From positions 62,001 through 126,000 of the IMG/VR virus record IMGVR_UViG_3300005965_000002: a stretch of DNA of 64,000 bases, one strand, 5' to 3'. The number at the start of each line of letters is the position of its first letter. Position 1 is the stretch's first letter. This DNA is from a virus. Below are positions 16,441 through 25,579 of this stretch, in pieces. Position numbers and translations under genes: made by a program. The notes beneath the pieces were generated by a model. That model ran no database searches and was not told the origin of the DNA. It saw only the letters and a list, made by a program, of their open reading frames with translations.

Positions 16441-16947
16441 TTAACTGCCGCTTTCCATCAATTTAGTTTTACTTCCAGAAACAAATTCAAGAAGTTTTTC
16501 CAGTAGTTTTATAGTAAAAACAATAAAACTACCCAAAATACCAGGCTCTTTCTTAGCTTCTGTCAGAGACTTATCAAGCACCCATTCATACGCGGAGAGC
16601 TCAGGGTACTTTTCGTATTTTACTTCTGGATCCTTTAACTCTTGCTCTAGCTGTTTTTCAGCATCTTCTCTCGAAAGTTTGTAAGCAAACGCATTACATT
16701 CTTTCGGATTGGTACAGTGGTCAAGTAGGTCTAAATTAAGTCTGGCTTTTTTTGCATCGCTAAAGTCTAAACAATTGTATGCACATAGCTTAATCTGATA
16801 TGGTTCACCAGCGTTATTATTTATAGTTATTGTTTTGCCATATGCACAATTATCATGTACTTTCTTTCTATCTTCCTTTATCTTTTCGTATAAAGCTTTT
16901 CTATAAAGCTTTCTATACTGCCTGTATATTACCCCTGGACTTTTCAT
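16441..16947 (-). CDS. Cysteine-containing hypothetical protein
   Basis: 168 aa. Five cysteines (C34, C55, C59, C78, C84) in the first half form a possible metal site (CAYNC, CTNPKEC). The C-terminal half has an amphipathic or hydrophobic stretch (ILGSFIVFTIKLLEKLLEF) that could touch a membrane. Function not recognised. Confidence 0.6.
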   Translation of the reverse strand: MKSPGVIYRQYRKLYRKALYEKIKEDRKKVHDNCAYGKTITINNNAGEPYQIKLCAYNCLDFSDAKKARLNLDLLDHCTNPKECNAFAYKLSREDAEKQLEQELKDPEVKYEKYPELSAYEWVLDKSLTEAKKEPGILGSFIVFTIKLLEKLLEFVSGSKTKLMESGS

Positions 16948-16994
16948 TTAGCTATTTCTCCATTTAGTTACTGGCCGGGGAATGACGGATACAT

Positions 16995-17519
16995 TCATTT
17001 TGAGCTATGATCGTTACTATGGTCATAAAAAAAGTCGTCGTTCAAGAAATGTATAGTATCCACGTAGTTGCAAAACCTCTTATTAAAGCTAGAACCCTTC
17101 ACGGACCACACATCTACAGTTTTTCCATGATCCTTTAAGTATTTACAGAGGTCGATAAAATCTCCATCCCCGGACATTAAAACCCATTTATCGAATTTAT
17201 TTATCATCCTCATACAATCAATACAGATTGCCATATCCTGGTCGGTGCCTGTATAGGTGACCCCACCTCCACCCTTATTATAGTAATCTACATGTTTATA
17301 TGCTTTTTTGATAATGAGCTTGTACTTTAGATTCTTTAAAAATTGTTCAAACTTATCACTTTGAGCGTCTGGGGTCCTGATTATATAGGCGTACATCCCT
17401 ATAATATCATCACCACTTTTGTCAAAGTATTCCTTAATTTTTAAGAAGTCGATCCTTTTTTGCTTATCCTTTGCGGAAAAAAACAGATTTTGTACATCCA
17501 GTTGTACGAAGGTTCTCAT
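16995..17519 (-). CDS. NYN-domain (LabA/DUF88-like) nuclease
   Basis: 174 aa, the size of a single NYN domain of the PIN-like nuclease fold. Acidic positions expected for metal binding are visible in VQLDVQN at the N-terminus, TGTDQDMAICID in the middle and MSGDGDFIDL near residue 120. Members of this group cut RNA. The start overlaps the stop of the split-Rad50 C-half gene (ATGA), so it is co-translated with the recombination block. Target unknown. Confidence 0.82.
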   Translation of the reverse strand: MRTFVQLDVQNLFFSAKDKQKRIDFLKIKEYFDKSGDDIIGMYAYIIRTPDAQSDKFEQFLKNLKYKLIIKKAYKHVDYYNKGGGGVTYTGTDQDMAICIDCMRMINKFDKWVLMSGDGDFIDLCKYLKDHGKTVDVWSVKGSSFNKRFCNYVDTIHFLNDDFFYDHSNDHSSK

Positions 17520-18130
17520 ATTTTTTTCTCTACCTTTATATTGCTATCTACCAATTTTACTTCATACTCGTTTTTCGCGTGCTCTGCTAAGTTAGGATTG
17601 TGGGTTATTATCAAGATGTCCATTCCTAATTTAGTAGAGAGCTCAGATATTAACTTGCTAACATTTTCTATATAAAGACTGTCGACGGCTCCGAAGCTTT
17701 CATCTAGCATCATAAATCTTTGCTTCTTCAGTTTTATGATACTTAGGATTCTTAGTATCGTGCTCTCGACTACTTGCACGCTGCTTTTGGAGCTAGGGTT
17801 AACTAATTTACCATTATAATAAGTTTGTAAGTCAATAAATAGCTTTTTCCTTTTTTCCTGTACTTCAGATTGGAACTTCATATCCCGGTCAGTAAAAACT
17901 GTGTTGAGTCCGTACGTAACAAGCTTATCCATTTTGGATAAATCATTTTGTATAAGCTTATCTATAAGGTACTTTAGTACTTTCTCTGTTTGAGTAAGTT
18001 CTTCATCTTCCTTAGTAAGACTGCTTACTTCTTTTTCAATTTTTTCGAGCTGATCCTTTTTGGCTTTATAGATACCTTCGAGGTATCGCACTCGATCTAA
18101 AAAATCGTCTAGTTTTTCTGTATCTATCAT
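17516..18130 (-). CDS. Rad50/SbcC-like ATPase, C-terminal half encoded separately
   Basis: 204 aa carrying only the C-lobe of an SMC/Rad50-type ATPase: coiled coil (about 5-70), a signature-like segment SSKSSVQVVEST (113-124, not canonical LSGG), Walker B FMMLDES (139-145), D-loop GAVD and an H-loop ITHNP (His177). There is no Walker A. The missing N-lobe with Walker A is encoded four genes upstream at 21423-22574. The two presumably assemble into one ATPase head. The start overlaps the clamp gene by four bases. Confidence 0.8.
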   Translation of the reverse strand: MIDTEKLDDFLDRVRYLEGIYKAKKDQLEKIEKEVSSLTKEDEELTQTEKVLKYLIDKLIQNDLSKMDKLVTYGLNTVFTDRDMKFQSEVQEKRKKLFIDLQTYYNGKLVNPSSKSSVQVVESTILRILSIIKLKKQRFMMLDESFGAVDSLYIENVSKLISELSTKLGMDILIITHNPNLAEHAKNEYEVKLVDSNIKVEKKI

Positions 18131-19290
18131 GCTTTAATAACTCTTGAGTAGCTACCGATACCAACACTGATATACTTGTTATCATTGTCAGCACCAGTCT
18201 TATATAATTTGAAAAATGGCTTATCATTGTCCATATATAACTCTAGCAGCCCGTCCGAGCCAAAAGACGACAGAACTGTTTTAAATAGCTTGTAGGATAC
18301 CGTCCTCGTAACTTCATCGTTGTCATCATCAATTCTTACGCAACTGACTGTCTCAGTACATTCCAGGTTACCTATCATGGACATAGTTAGCTTAGCATCA
18401 GATCCAGTGCCTGAGAGATTTAGCTCTATCCCTGTTGCAGCTAAATCCTTAGAAGTTATTACAAGCCTGTCGAGGCACTTAATCAAAGTATTCTTATCCA
18501 CCTCTATATGGGGCCCCTCAGATTTGATCATGTCTTTCTTTATCTTAGGGGTCTCGATTGCTGACTTTAGAAATGAAAAATATAGGTTCCCTGCTAAATC
18601 GGTTACACCTATCTCTTTGTCGTTTTCGAATACTTTAACAATCTCCTCTCCGCTAGTGCTGAGAGTCCCTGAAAAAGAAGGGATAGCAGTCTTACGAATC
18701 TTGGTATTATCAAAAGGCTTAAAGGTTTTGCTTAGAAAAAATCCTATTTTATTGCTCCCGTTTGCACTGTAAGCTATGCTGTCATGAAGTATCAGAAAAT
18801 CATATTTTCTGACTTCATCCTTTAAGGGGGTCATATAATTTAGCGACCATTTTAGGATATTTGACAAGGTTTCAGAAGATATCTCACATATTACGTCGTC
18901 CTCATCTACCGTACCGCTGAATGTAAGCATTTTATCGGGAGGAAAAGACTGAAATGACGTAAAAGATTTACCGGCTTGAGTAGTATATATTTTTACTACT
19001 AAATCTTCGGGGTTGATCTCTATTCTAACTTGCTCTGTATCTATCTTGGAAATGAGCTTATCAATGATCTTAGGGTCAATTGTAAAAGACATCTCACTTT
19101 TATCTTGATCGATTACATCGATAGACACGCGGCACTTAAGATCATTATTGGTACCAACAATAGATAGCTTACTGTCTTTTACAGAACAAAGTAAATGCGC
19201 ACGTTCTTCTTGCAGAACTACTTTAGATAGTGAAAGCTTTGCCGTATCTACAGCTTTTTTAAATTCTGCTTTATCCACTATGATTAGCAT
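18127..19290 (-). CDS. dnaN: DNA polymerase sliding clamp (beta)
   Basis: 387 aa, the length of bacterial beta clamps, with three repeated clamp-fold domains opening MLIIVDKAEFKKAVDTAKLS. Typical interior features include TLSNILKWSLNYM and the end YISVGIGSYSRVI. It rings DNA and tethers the polymerase. Matching clamp-loader subunits are encoded at 33.5-39.7 kb. It sits inside the recombination operon between the two halves of the Rad50-like ATPase. Confidence 0.85.
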   Translation of the reverse strand: MLIIVDKAEFKKAVDTAKLSLSKVVLQEERAHLLCSVKDSKLSIVGTNNDLKCRVSIDVIDQDKSEMSFTIDPKIIDKLISKIDTEQVRIEINPEDLVVKIYTTQAGKSFTSFQSFPPDKMLTFSGTVDEDDVICEISSETLSNILKWSLNYMTPLKDEVRKYDFLILHDSIAYSANGSNKIGFFLSKTFKPFDNTKIRKTAIPSFSGTLSTSGEEIVKVFENDKEIGVTDLAGNLYFSFLKSAIETPKIKKDMIKSEGPHIEVDKNTLIKCLDRLVITSKDLAATGIELNLSGTGSDAKLTMSMIGNLECTETVSCVRIDDDNDEVTRTVSYKLFKTVLSSFGSDGLLELYMDNDKPFFKLYKTGADNDNKYISVGIGSYSRVIKA

Positions 19291-19291
19291 A

Positions 19292-19552
19292 TTATCCCTC
19301 GATCTCTTCTAATTTCTTTGCAGCTGCATCTAAATTACTTTCAAGATCAGATACTAATTTAGAAAACTCGGATTCTTTTTCTTTTATTACATTTTTGAGT
19401 TCACTAGGTTTGTACCCGGCATCTGTGATTTCTTTGACGACTTCAGAAAGAGCCTTTTTCTTGGCTTTATATTGTTCTTCGAGCCTGATTTTTTGAGTTT
19501 CTAGCTCTTTAGCCTTCTGCTTTAATTCCTGAAATTTCTCTAAATCAGACAT
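19292..19552 (-). CDS. Small coiled-coil protein
   Basis: 86 aa, almost entirely charged heptad repeats (KAKELETQKIRLEEQYKAKK). It ends one base before the clamp start. It could be a structural partner of the nearby Mre11/Rad50-like proteins or the clamp. No family recognised. A promoter-like element lies at 19575-19604. Confidence 0.6.
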   Translation of the reverse strand: MSDLEKFQELKQKAKELETQKIRLEEQYKAKKKALSEVVKEITDAGYKPSELKNVIKEKESEFSKLVSDLESNLDAAAKKLEEIEG

Positions 19553-19574
19553 GAATATACCTTTCTTCTATCAT

Positions 19575-19604
19575 AATATAGTAGGCGGTCAATAAAAATT
19601 AAAC
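19575..19604 (-). promoter_or_regulatory. Putative early promoter for clamp operon
   Basis: Minus-strand GTTTAA (19604-19599), 18 bases, TATATT (19580-19575), 23 bases before the start at 19552. It differs by one base from the CTTTAA box used elsewhere. Confidence 0.45.
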
Positions 19605-20434
19605 TAAAACCCAATATCTATAACTTCCCCGTTGCTATCTTCCTTTATTGAGCTTCTTTTTCTTCTATTTGCTTGTTTCTTTTGATTAAACTCATCACAC
19701 ATTGTTTGCCAGGCGCACCACTTACAGTGCTTTGAGAGCTTAACGTTGGGTTTGAATTCTTTGTCCTCTTTGATAGTCTTTTTTACGAGCGCCAGCTTGT
19801 TCTTAAATTTGATTATGTCATCCATCGTAAAATCTATGTAGTCTATTAATCTTAACTTGAAGTATAAGAATCCTATTTTATCCGGGAGTTTTCTGTGATG
19901 TAAAAGATATGCTAAAGCATAAAAGTATAACTGCTCCACATCGACGTTTTTTCCGACTTTATCAGTACCTTTACCGTCTAAAATTTCTATAGTACCGTCC
20001 GGGCAATGATGTATAAAATCTATCTTAGCTACTAATTCATCACCGCTTTTTTTCAAATTAATGACATACTTCTTCTCAGAAATGCAATTTGACCAAAAGT
20101 CGAACTTTTTAAGTACCTCCAAGGCATCTTGATAAACTAATTCAAATATGTCTACAGATGAATATTTTACCCAAGGATCGTCCCACACAACGTGGTTTCT
20201 ATCGAGCACTTTTTTCCACAAACGCCGGAGTAACCCTTTAATGACTTCAGGAGTAAAATCCGGTACCTCTCTTATGTAGTATTTTACATAGTATTCGAAA
20301 AACATCTGTATTAAAATACCATACAGAGCAAAATACTTACTAGGTGGGTATGGTGGCGGTACCCTGTTTATTTGGTAATAGAATTGCCTCGGGCAATCTT
20401 TATAGGTTTTATAATTTGAATATGACAGCCTCAT
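19604..20434 (-). CDS. Cas4/RecB-like PD-(D/E)XK nuclease with probable Fe-S cluster
   Basis: 276 aa. The N-terminus SYSNYKTYKDCPRQFYYQ and the C-terminal HCKWCAWQTMC supply four cysteines in the AddB/Cas4 iron-sulfur arrangement. The nuclease core is visible as VAKIDFIHHCPDGTIEILDGKG with a following QLYFYALAYLL helix. The likely role is resection or processing of DNA ends together with the Mre11-like nuclease, whose stop it overlaps (ATGA). Confidence 0.85.
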   Translation of the reverse strand: MRLSYSNYKTYKDCPRQFYYQINRVPPPYPPSKYFALYGILIQMFFEYYVKYYIREVPDFTPEVIKGLLRRLWKKVLDRNHVVWDDPWVKYSSVDIFELVYQDALEVLKKFDFWSNCISEKKYVINLKKSGDELVAKIDFIHHCPDGTIEILDGKGTDKVGKNVDVEQLYFYALAYLLHHRKLPDKIGFLYFKLRLIDYIDFTMDDIIKFKNKLALVKKTIKEDKEFKPNVKLSKHCKWCAWQTMCDEFNQKKQANRRKRSSIKEDSNGEVIDIGF

Positions 20435-21426
20435 TTATTCACACCTTTCAGAATAAGGTCCGCTTCGTCCATATAATGCTTAACCCTATCTATTATATTT
20501 TGACCTATATTTATATCTTTAATCTGATCATCTATTTTATCTATATCTGTTTCTTTTTCTTCTAACTCTGTTTTTAACTTTTCAACGAACTCAACAGCCT
20601 TCTCAATTTTTTCCTTTTGCTTCTTTTTACGCTCTATGTAGAAAGCTTCTTCTGCTGGACGGACTTTTAGCTTTACTATTTGTATTTTCGGTTTTTTATT
20701 TTCATCTATAGTAACTAATGATATCTTAGGGATTCTTTTAATACTATCCTCAGATAATGAGCCTCTACTAATAGCTCCAACATTTATAAAATGTTGCTCT
20801 TTTGAGGATCGCCTGATTACCTCTACCCCCTGGTCGATATGGTAATGGCCCAGGACAAAAATATCATCACTTAGCTCTGCTATTTCATCATACGAAAACA
20901 ACTTTTTTCCATATAGGTCACCACCTTTTTTTGTACTATAAAGATGGAGGACGCAAACAGAAAATTCATCATTTTTACTCTTGGGTATATCTTCAAAATT
21001 TGGCTCTTCAACAAAGGGAAAACTTCTTAGATTAATGCTGAATTTATTTTCCCTATCCCAGACTTCTTCATTTCTTAGCTGGGTAAGAGCCCCGCTTTTA
21101 TACAGAACATTCAAAGGCTGCTTATCGAATTGTTCATAGCTGTCATTTCTTAAGTCATGGTTGCCCTCGGTCATGTATATAGGAGCCGGGAAGGACTTAA
21201 AAAGTTCTATAAGCAATGAAGTAAGCTCGTGAGAATTTCTCATCGGAGCCTTTAAATTAAACAGATCACCGGCACAGATAAAGAAATCCACATTGAGTTT
21301 CTTACCCACAGCTTTAATCTGCTTAAGCTTGTGGAGAATATCATCACGATAAGACCCTTTTCTATTCTCAGGGTTTATATCGCTGATATGGACATCGGTA
21401 AACGTTATGAATTTAATGTCACTCAT
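20431..21426 (-). CDS. sbcD: Mre11/SbcD-like DNA repair nuclease
   Basis: 331 aa calcineurin-fold phosphoesterase with motifs in order: FTDVHIS, CAGDLFN, TEGNHDLR, CVLHLYS and LGHYHID. The C-terminus carries a coiled coil (KEKIEKAVEFVEKLKTELEE). A longer start at 21453 is possible, but the ATG at 21426 overlaps the Rad50-like N-half stop as ATGA and has GGAG upstream, so it is chosen. It would form the nuclease part of an Mre11-Rad50-type complex at DNA ends. Confidence 0.88.
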   Translation of the reverse strand: MSDIKFITFTDVHISDINPENRKGSYRDDILHKLKQIKAVGKKLNVDFFICAGDLFNLKAPMRNSHELTSLLIELFKSFPAPIYMTEGNHDLRNDSYEQFDKQPLNVLYKSGALTQLRNEEVWDRENKFSINLRSFPFVEEPNFEDIPKSKNDEFSVCVLHLYSTKKGGDLYGKKLFSYDEIAELSDDIFVLGHYHIDQGVEVIRRSSKEQHFINVGAISRGSLSEDSIKRIPKISLVTIDENKKPKIQIVKLKVRPAEEAFYIERKKKQKEKIEKAVEFVEKLKTELEEKETDIDKIDDQIKDINIGQNIIDRVKHYMDEADLILKGVNK

Positions 21427-22574
21427 TTTATATCTGCTCCACAAGCAGGGCACTTATCAAAGGCGCTTAGCTGATCTGTAATACCATTAATTTGTTTTTT
21501 AACTTCAGATAATTCTATTTCTATCTCTTTAGTCTCTCTCGCAGATTTAATCAGTTTTTCTTGTAAGCTTTTTAGATTTGTGATTTCATTTCCGAATTTA
21601 ATAGTAGGTATTTTTACTTTGCCAGATTTAGAGAGATTTTGTTCTTCAGTATAGAGCTTCTCATATCGTATCTGTAATGCCTTTAACTTTTCTATTTCCC
21701 TTTGCTCTATTTCGAGTTTTTCCCTATCAATTATACTAACTGACGAGATGCTTTCTAGTCTTTTAATCTCTTTAGCCAAACCCGTTAATTTAAGGTTAAG
21801 CTCTTTGAGGTTATTTATAGACTCCTGAAAATCGGTGATAGGGCTATAGTCATGAACCTCTACAGACTCAACTGCCTTTAATTTTTTGTATTCTTGGGCT
21901 AACTTTGAGTAAGAATCACGCAAGTCCTTAAATTTGATTATCTCGGACTCTGCTTGTTTGACCTGGTTCCTGAATCCTACTATCTGAGCTTTAGCTTTCA
22001 GGACCTCTTCAAATCCTTCAAACCTCGCAATTTCTCTTTGAGCGGATTCTAGGTCGGCTTGACGAGTTTTTAGGAGGGACCGGTTCTTTCTTATATCTTT
22101 GGCACACAGATCAGAAGATTTATATAATCTGTCTAACCCGTAGATAGATATAAGAAGATCGGCTGTTTTGGAGTCGCGCTTATCGACTAGAAACAACGGA
22201 AAGAACTGCTCGGAGTAATGAAGGTTTATTTTATCATTACCCGCAGCAATCAAACCAAGACCCGCTTCAGTAATAGCTGACGGAGGGGGCTCGTTGCCTA
22301 CTTTTTCTAGCCTTTTACCATTTACAACATAAAAATTGTTTCCATCTTCTTTATGCCAGGTAAGGTCTAGATTGTTAGCCCTAATTCTTACTTCAGCGTA
22401 CTTAGCTTCCCAATTAATGAAGCTAGTACCTTGCTCATTAGTAAGTGCAGCATTGATTGCCCTCAACACTGCACTTTTTCCCAGGTGGTTCCTACCTGTT
22501 ATTACCGTAAATCCATCAACTTTTATATGAGCGTGTTTAATTGATTCATAGTTCGTAATCTCTATCTCAATCAT
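21423..22574 (-). CDS. Rad50/SbcC-like ATPase, N-terminal half ending at a zinc-hook CxxC
   Basis: 383 aa. The Walker A is GRNHLGKSA (27-35) after the strand MIEIEITNYESIKHAHIKVDG typical of SMC/Rad50 N-lobes. Long coiled coil follows (about 160-365). The protein stops five residues after CPAC (C375, C378), the motif at the apex of the Rad50 zinc hook. No Walker B or H-loop is present; these are in the separate 17516-18130 gene. It overlaps the RecA gene by 8 bp and sbcD by 4 bp. Confidence 0.85.
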   Translation of the reverse strand: MIEIEITNYESIKHAHIKVDGFTVITGRNHLGKSAVLRAINAALTNEQGTSFINWEAKYAEVRIRANNLDLTWHKEDGNNFYVVNGKRLEKVGNEPPPSAITEAGLGLIAAGNDKINLHYSEQFFPLFLVDKRDSKTADLLISIYGLDRLYKSSDLCAKDIRKNRSLLKTRQADLESAQREIARFEGFEEVLKAKAQIVGFRNQVKQAESEIIKFKDLRDSYSKLAQEYKKLKAVESVEVHDYSPITDFQESINNLKELNLKLTGLAKEIKRLESISSVSIIDREKLEIEQREIEKLKALQIRYEKLYTEEQNLSKSGKVKIPTIKFGNEITNLKSLQEKLIKSARETKEIEIELSEVKKQINGITDQLSAFDKCPACGADIK

Positions 22575-23853
22575 TTTTCTCGCCCATAAGACTTTCTAAC
22601 TCATCCAAATCTGCTTTCGCGTCTGGATCTATGTCTGAACCTTCGTTTAAGATATCATCAGAGAGCCCCAGGTTACTTCGGAGATCCTTCATAATATCTC
22701 TCTCATCATCGGTAAGGTTCTCAATGCCCTTTTCAAGAAGCTCATCATGCATAGTTTTCATTTCATCTATATTCTGAGTAGGCTTCAAGTAGGTCTGCAG
22801 AGCTTTGAGGATTTCAGGGTTATTTTCCAAATGTTCAAGTAGAGCTTCCTTACCCTGACAGTTAAAGCTGTACTCGCCGTTGGGATCTTCCCACGAAAAC
22901 CAAGCGCCTTTGAGTTTAATAACCTTTTTGTTTTTGCCGAGTTCAACAAGGGATAGGATATTGTTTATACCCTTTCCGAAGGTTATGTAGATAGGTCCGG
23001 TCTTAAAAGGAAGATCAAGTTTATTTTTAACAACAGTAGCCTTAACTACCTGGTTGACTATCTTCTCTTCCTTTGCCCCTGTAATGTTACTCGTTACAAG
23101 AGCTTTTTCTTTCTGCTTAGGCCTGAGCTCTATACGTACGTTCGAGAAGAATCGTACAGCGTTTCCACCAGAGGTAGTTTCATCCGGTCCTGAATCATAT
23201 TTACTCTTCTTGATCACCTTACGCTTCTGGTTAAGAAGCATCAAACAAGTATTAGAGTTTTCTAATCTTTTTGTGATCCAGTTAAGAAAATGACTCATCA
23301 ACCGGGCTTGTTTACCAATTGCTGATACTTCGTCGGCATCTCCCTCAGCACTGTCTCTAGGTATCATTGCTGTTACTGAGTCAATGATAATAAGCCAGGG
23401 TTTGATTTCCATGAGTGATTGACCAATCAACTTAGCACCTTGTTCAAATGACATCGGAGTCATATGAATAAAGGTTTCTTGGTCAATATTAATGCCGAGG
23501 TTTTCTATATACTTCTTTTGTGTACGTAGGGAGTGCTCAAAGTCGGCGAATAAAACAGTACCGCCAGCTTTTTGTACTTCTTTAGCTGCATGCAAGGCTA
23601 TAGTTGTTTTACCGCAAGCCTCATCACCAAAAATCTCAACAGTATACCCACGAGGAAATCCACCGGGTTGGTCTTGGAGAGTACCGTCTCCTATGAGACG
23701 GTTTAAAACCCATGAACCAGATGGGATAATATCGATAGCCTTATGTATATCACCTTCAATTTGTTCTTTTTTTAATCTTTCAAGAAAAGACTGAGCAGCG
23801 CTTTTTGTAGGCTTACTCGTTGTTTTTTTCGTGCTCTTTTTTGCCGGAGGCAT
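22567..23853 (-). CDS. recA: RecA/UvsX-like recombinase
   Basis: 428 aa. A Lys/Ala-rich N-terminal tail is followed by the RecA core: Walker A FGDEACGKTT (75-84), the catalytic Glu106 in FADFEHS, Walker B WLIIIDSV with Asp158, LLNQKRKV and TTSGGNAVRFF (L2 region). It drives strand exchange in recombination and recombination-dependent replication. The C-terminus is acidic. Its 5' end overlaps the RuvC-like gene by 41 bp. Confidence 0.93.
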   Translation of the reverse strand: MPPAKKSTKKTTSKPTKSAAQSFLERLKKEQIEGDIHKAIDIIPSGSWVLNRLIGDGTLQDQPGGFPRGYTVEIFGDEACGKTTIALHAAKEVQKAGGTVLFADFEHSLRTQKKYIENLGINIDQETFIHMTPMSFEQGAKLIGQSLMEIKPWLIIIDSVTAMIPRDSAEGDADEVSAIGKQARLMSHFLNWITKRLENSNTCLMLLNQKRKVIKKSKYDSGPDETTSGGNAVRFFSNVRIELRPKQKEKALVTSNITGAKEEKIVNQVVKATVVKNKLDLPFKTGPIYITFGKGINNILSLVELGKNKKVIKLKGAWFSWEDPNGEYSFNCQGKEALLEHLENNPEILKALQTYLKPTQNIDEMKTMHDELLEKGIENLTDDERDIMKDLRSNLGLSDDILNEGSDIDPDAKADLDELESLMGEKND

Positions 23854-24550
23854 TTTCGGAACTCCTTTTTATTTTATCAAAATCGTAAAACGAATCGTTT
23901 TGACGATATATGATGCCGTGGTAATCTACCGTACCTTTTTTCTTCCCTCTGGTGAATGTGTGCTTACCGGCAAAAGTGTGTAATTCGTACTCGTTTAAAT
24001 CTTTATCAGTTATTGTTTTTCTAAAATACCAGTCATAGAATTTTCTGGCAAAAACACCTGCCCAATAAGCATCACATGTATCTTCGGGAAGCCTTCTACC
24101 GACCATACCCAACGCCTCTTTAGCGGATTGGATCATGTGCGATTTGAAAACTTTCCTGGCGCTCATATCCGGGAATACAAGTTTCTTTAGCGTAGAAGGA
24201 GGGAAATAGACAACAAAGACACCTAGGTCAAGGTACTCACGGTGCAGGAATTGATTCAAAGCATACAGCATTTCTGTGTTAAACCCCTCAAAGTAAGGAG
24301 CTTCAGAGCCTATATACTTGATATCATACTCAAGAATTTTATCTCGTACCTGGTTAGCCTGTTTTATTAACCTCTGAACGAAGATTCCATCAGATGGGTC
24401 AGTTTTTAATCTGCCCTTATCTACAACTTCATTCGTAGGCTTATCTAGATCCATGACCACATAGCCCGTTTTTTTAACGGACGGGTCTAATCCTAACATA
24501 TACGCCATAGACTTGTATTGGGCTGAGGAAGAAGGGTCTTCCTCAGCCAT
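23813..24550 (-). CDS. RuvC-like Holliday-junction resolvase
   Basis: 245 aa, RNase H fold. The acidic active site is readable: LGLDPSVKKTGY, YIGSEAPYFEG and EDTCDAYWAGVFA. It would cut branched recombination or replication intermediates before packaging. It carries about 70 extra C-terminal residues rich in Lys and Asn. It lies between the ssDNA-binding protein gene and recA, overlapping the latter. Confidence 0.82.
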   Translation of the reverse strand: MAEEDPSSSAQYKSMAYMLGLDPSVKKTGYVVMDLDKPTNEVVDKGRLKTDPSDGIFVQRLIKQANQVRDKILEYDIKYIGSEAPYFEGFNTEMLYALNQFLHREYLDLGVFVVYFPPSTLKKLVFPDMSARKVFKSHMIQSAKEALGMVGRRLPEDTCDAYWAGVFARKFYDWYFRKTITDKDLNEYELHTFAGKHTFTRGKKKGTVDYHGIIYRQNDSFYDFDKIKRSSENASGKKEHEKNNE

Positions 24551-24558
24551 TCCTTTCT

Positions 24559-25197
24559 TTAGACATCCAGGACGTCGTCAAGCTGTACGTCGGTAGCAGC
24601 ATCATCGGAACCTGCGGTATCGATACCCAGGAGTTCACGGATTTCTTCAAGGGAAAGATCAGAGGCAAGGTTGCTTCCGATTTTCTCAAAGAGAGGATCT
24701 GCTTCCTTCAGAATCTTTTCTTCAAGTTCTGGCTTTGAGCGCCAGAAGCAAGAATTACAGCTCTGGATGATGATATTCTGGAATTCCTCGTTATCACAGG
24801 TGACCAGAATATCGTGGCTCTTAAGGGGGAATTCCTTATTGGCTTCGTTCAGGCGCTGGTACTTTTTATCATTGAAGATCCAAGGAACCAACTCGTAACC
24901 GGTCAGCTTGTCCTTACCATCGACCTTTTTGATATCGTAAACTACCAACACGGCACCCAAACGCCAGCGGGGGTCATTACCTTTGTAAGCGTGAGTGCAG
25001 CAAATCGCTGGATTCTCTTTTGTGCTCTTACAAACGTAATAGCGCTGGTTGAAGTGAACTTTCGTGGCCTTAAAAGGTTTTCTTTCATCACGAAAAACCA
25101 CACCACAGCGAACAGTCTTCCCTGCCTTGAATTTATGACTCTTGAAAAACTGAGGCTTTACATCTTCTCTATCGAAACCAATTTCCATCGCAGACAT
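24559..25197 (-). CDS. Probable single-stranded DNA-binding protein (gp32-like)
   Basis: 212 aa. An OB-fold-like N-terminal half carries Cys/His residues (YYVCKST, CCTHAYKG) that could bind zinc as in T4 gp32. The C-terminus is a short acidic tail (DDAATDVQLDDVLDV), the hallmark by which SSBs recruit partners. Placement between the resolvase/RecA genes and a HU-like gene supports this. Third codon positions are richer in G/C than in neighbours, as expected for an abundant protein. Inferred from features, not a clear sequence match. Confidence 0.6.
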   Translation of the reverse strand: MSAMEIGFDREDVKPQFFKSHKFKAGKTVRCGVVFRDERKPFKATKVHFNQRYYVCKSTKENPAICCTHAYKGNDPRWRLGAVLVVYDIKKVDGKDKLTGYELVPWIFNDKKYQRLNEANKEFPLKSHDILVTCDNEEFQNIIIQSCNSCFWRSKPELEEKILKEADPLFEKIGSNLASDLSLEEIRELLGIDTAGSDDAATDVQLDDVLDV

Positions 25198-25246
25198 AGT
25201 TATCTCCTTAATGTGAATAATCTCATCGAAGCTCGTAGGACGAGGG

Positions 25247-25558
25247 TCAAAGAAATTCTTTAATTAATTCGCCAGCTTGGTAAACTATCTTCTTACCACT
25301 AATGTTCTTATCTACCATTTTTCCGGTAGTTCTATCAAATACTTTTTTAGTTTTGGTGCCCTTATCTTTTAAAACGACGGTACCAAAGCCAGCATCTAAA
25401 GTTAATTTTCCGTTTTTTAGTAATTCGTAGAACATGTCTTGAGTGAGACGCTTCTTAAGCTTTTTTCTAATTGCCTTTGTGTCGGCTTGCCTCAGTATTT
25501 CGGGGTCTATTTTTTCTGATAATACGGAAAAAATTGCCTCAAGGATTGTGTCTTCCAC
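25247..25558 (-). CDS. HU/IHF-like DNA-bending protein (probable)
   Basis: 103 aa. After an N-terminal helical part, the sequence follows the HU body: LLKNGKLTLDAGFGTVVLKD corresponds to the KGGEKV-L-GFGTF strands. RTTGKMVDKNISGKKIVYQ corresponds to the arm and NPRTGE region, and AGELIKEFL to the last helix. It would bend or package phage DNA. The match is structural-pattern level only. Confidence 0.5.
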   Translation of the reverse strand: MEDTILEAIFSVLSEKIDPEILRQADTKAIRKKLKKRLTQDMFYELLKNGKLTLDAGFGTVVLKDKGTKTKKVFDRTTGKMVDKNISGKKIVYQAGELIKEFL

Positions 25559-25579
25559 ATGCTTACTCTCTCATAAATA

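Noticed and set aside
21427-21453. Longer start for the Mre11-like gene
   Set aside because: Adds nine residues inside the upstream gene's end; the ATGA overlap with GGAG at 21426 is a better start.
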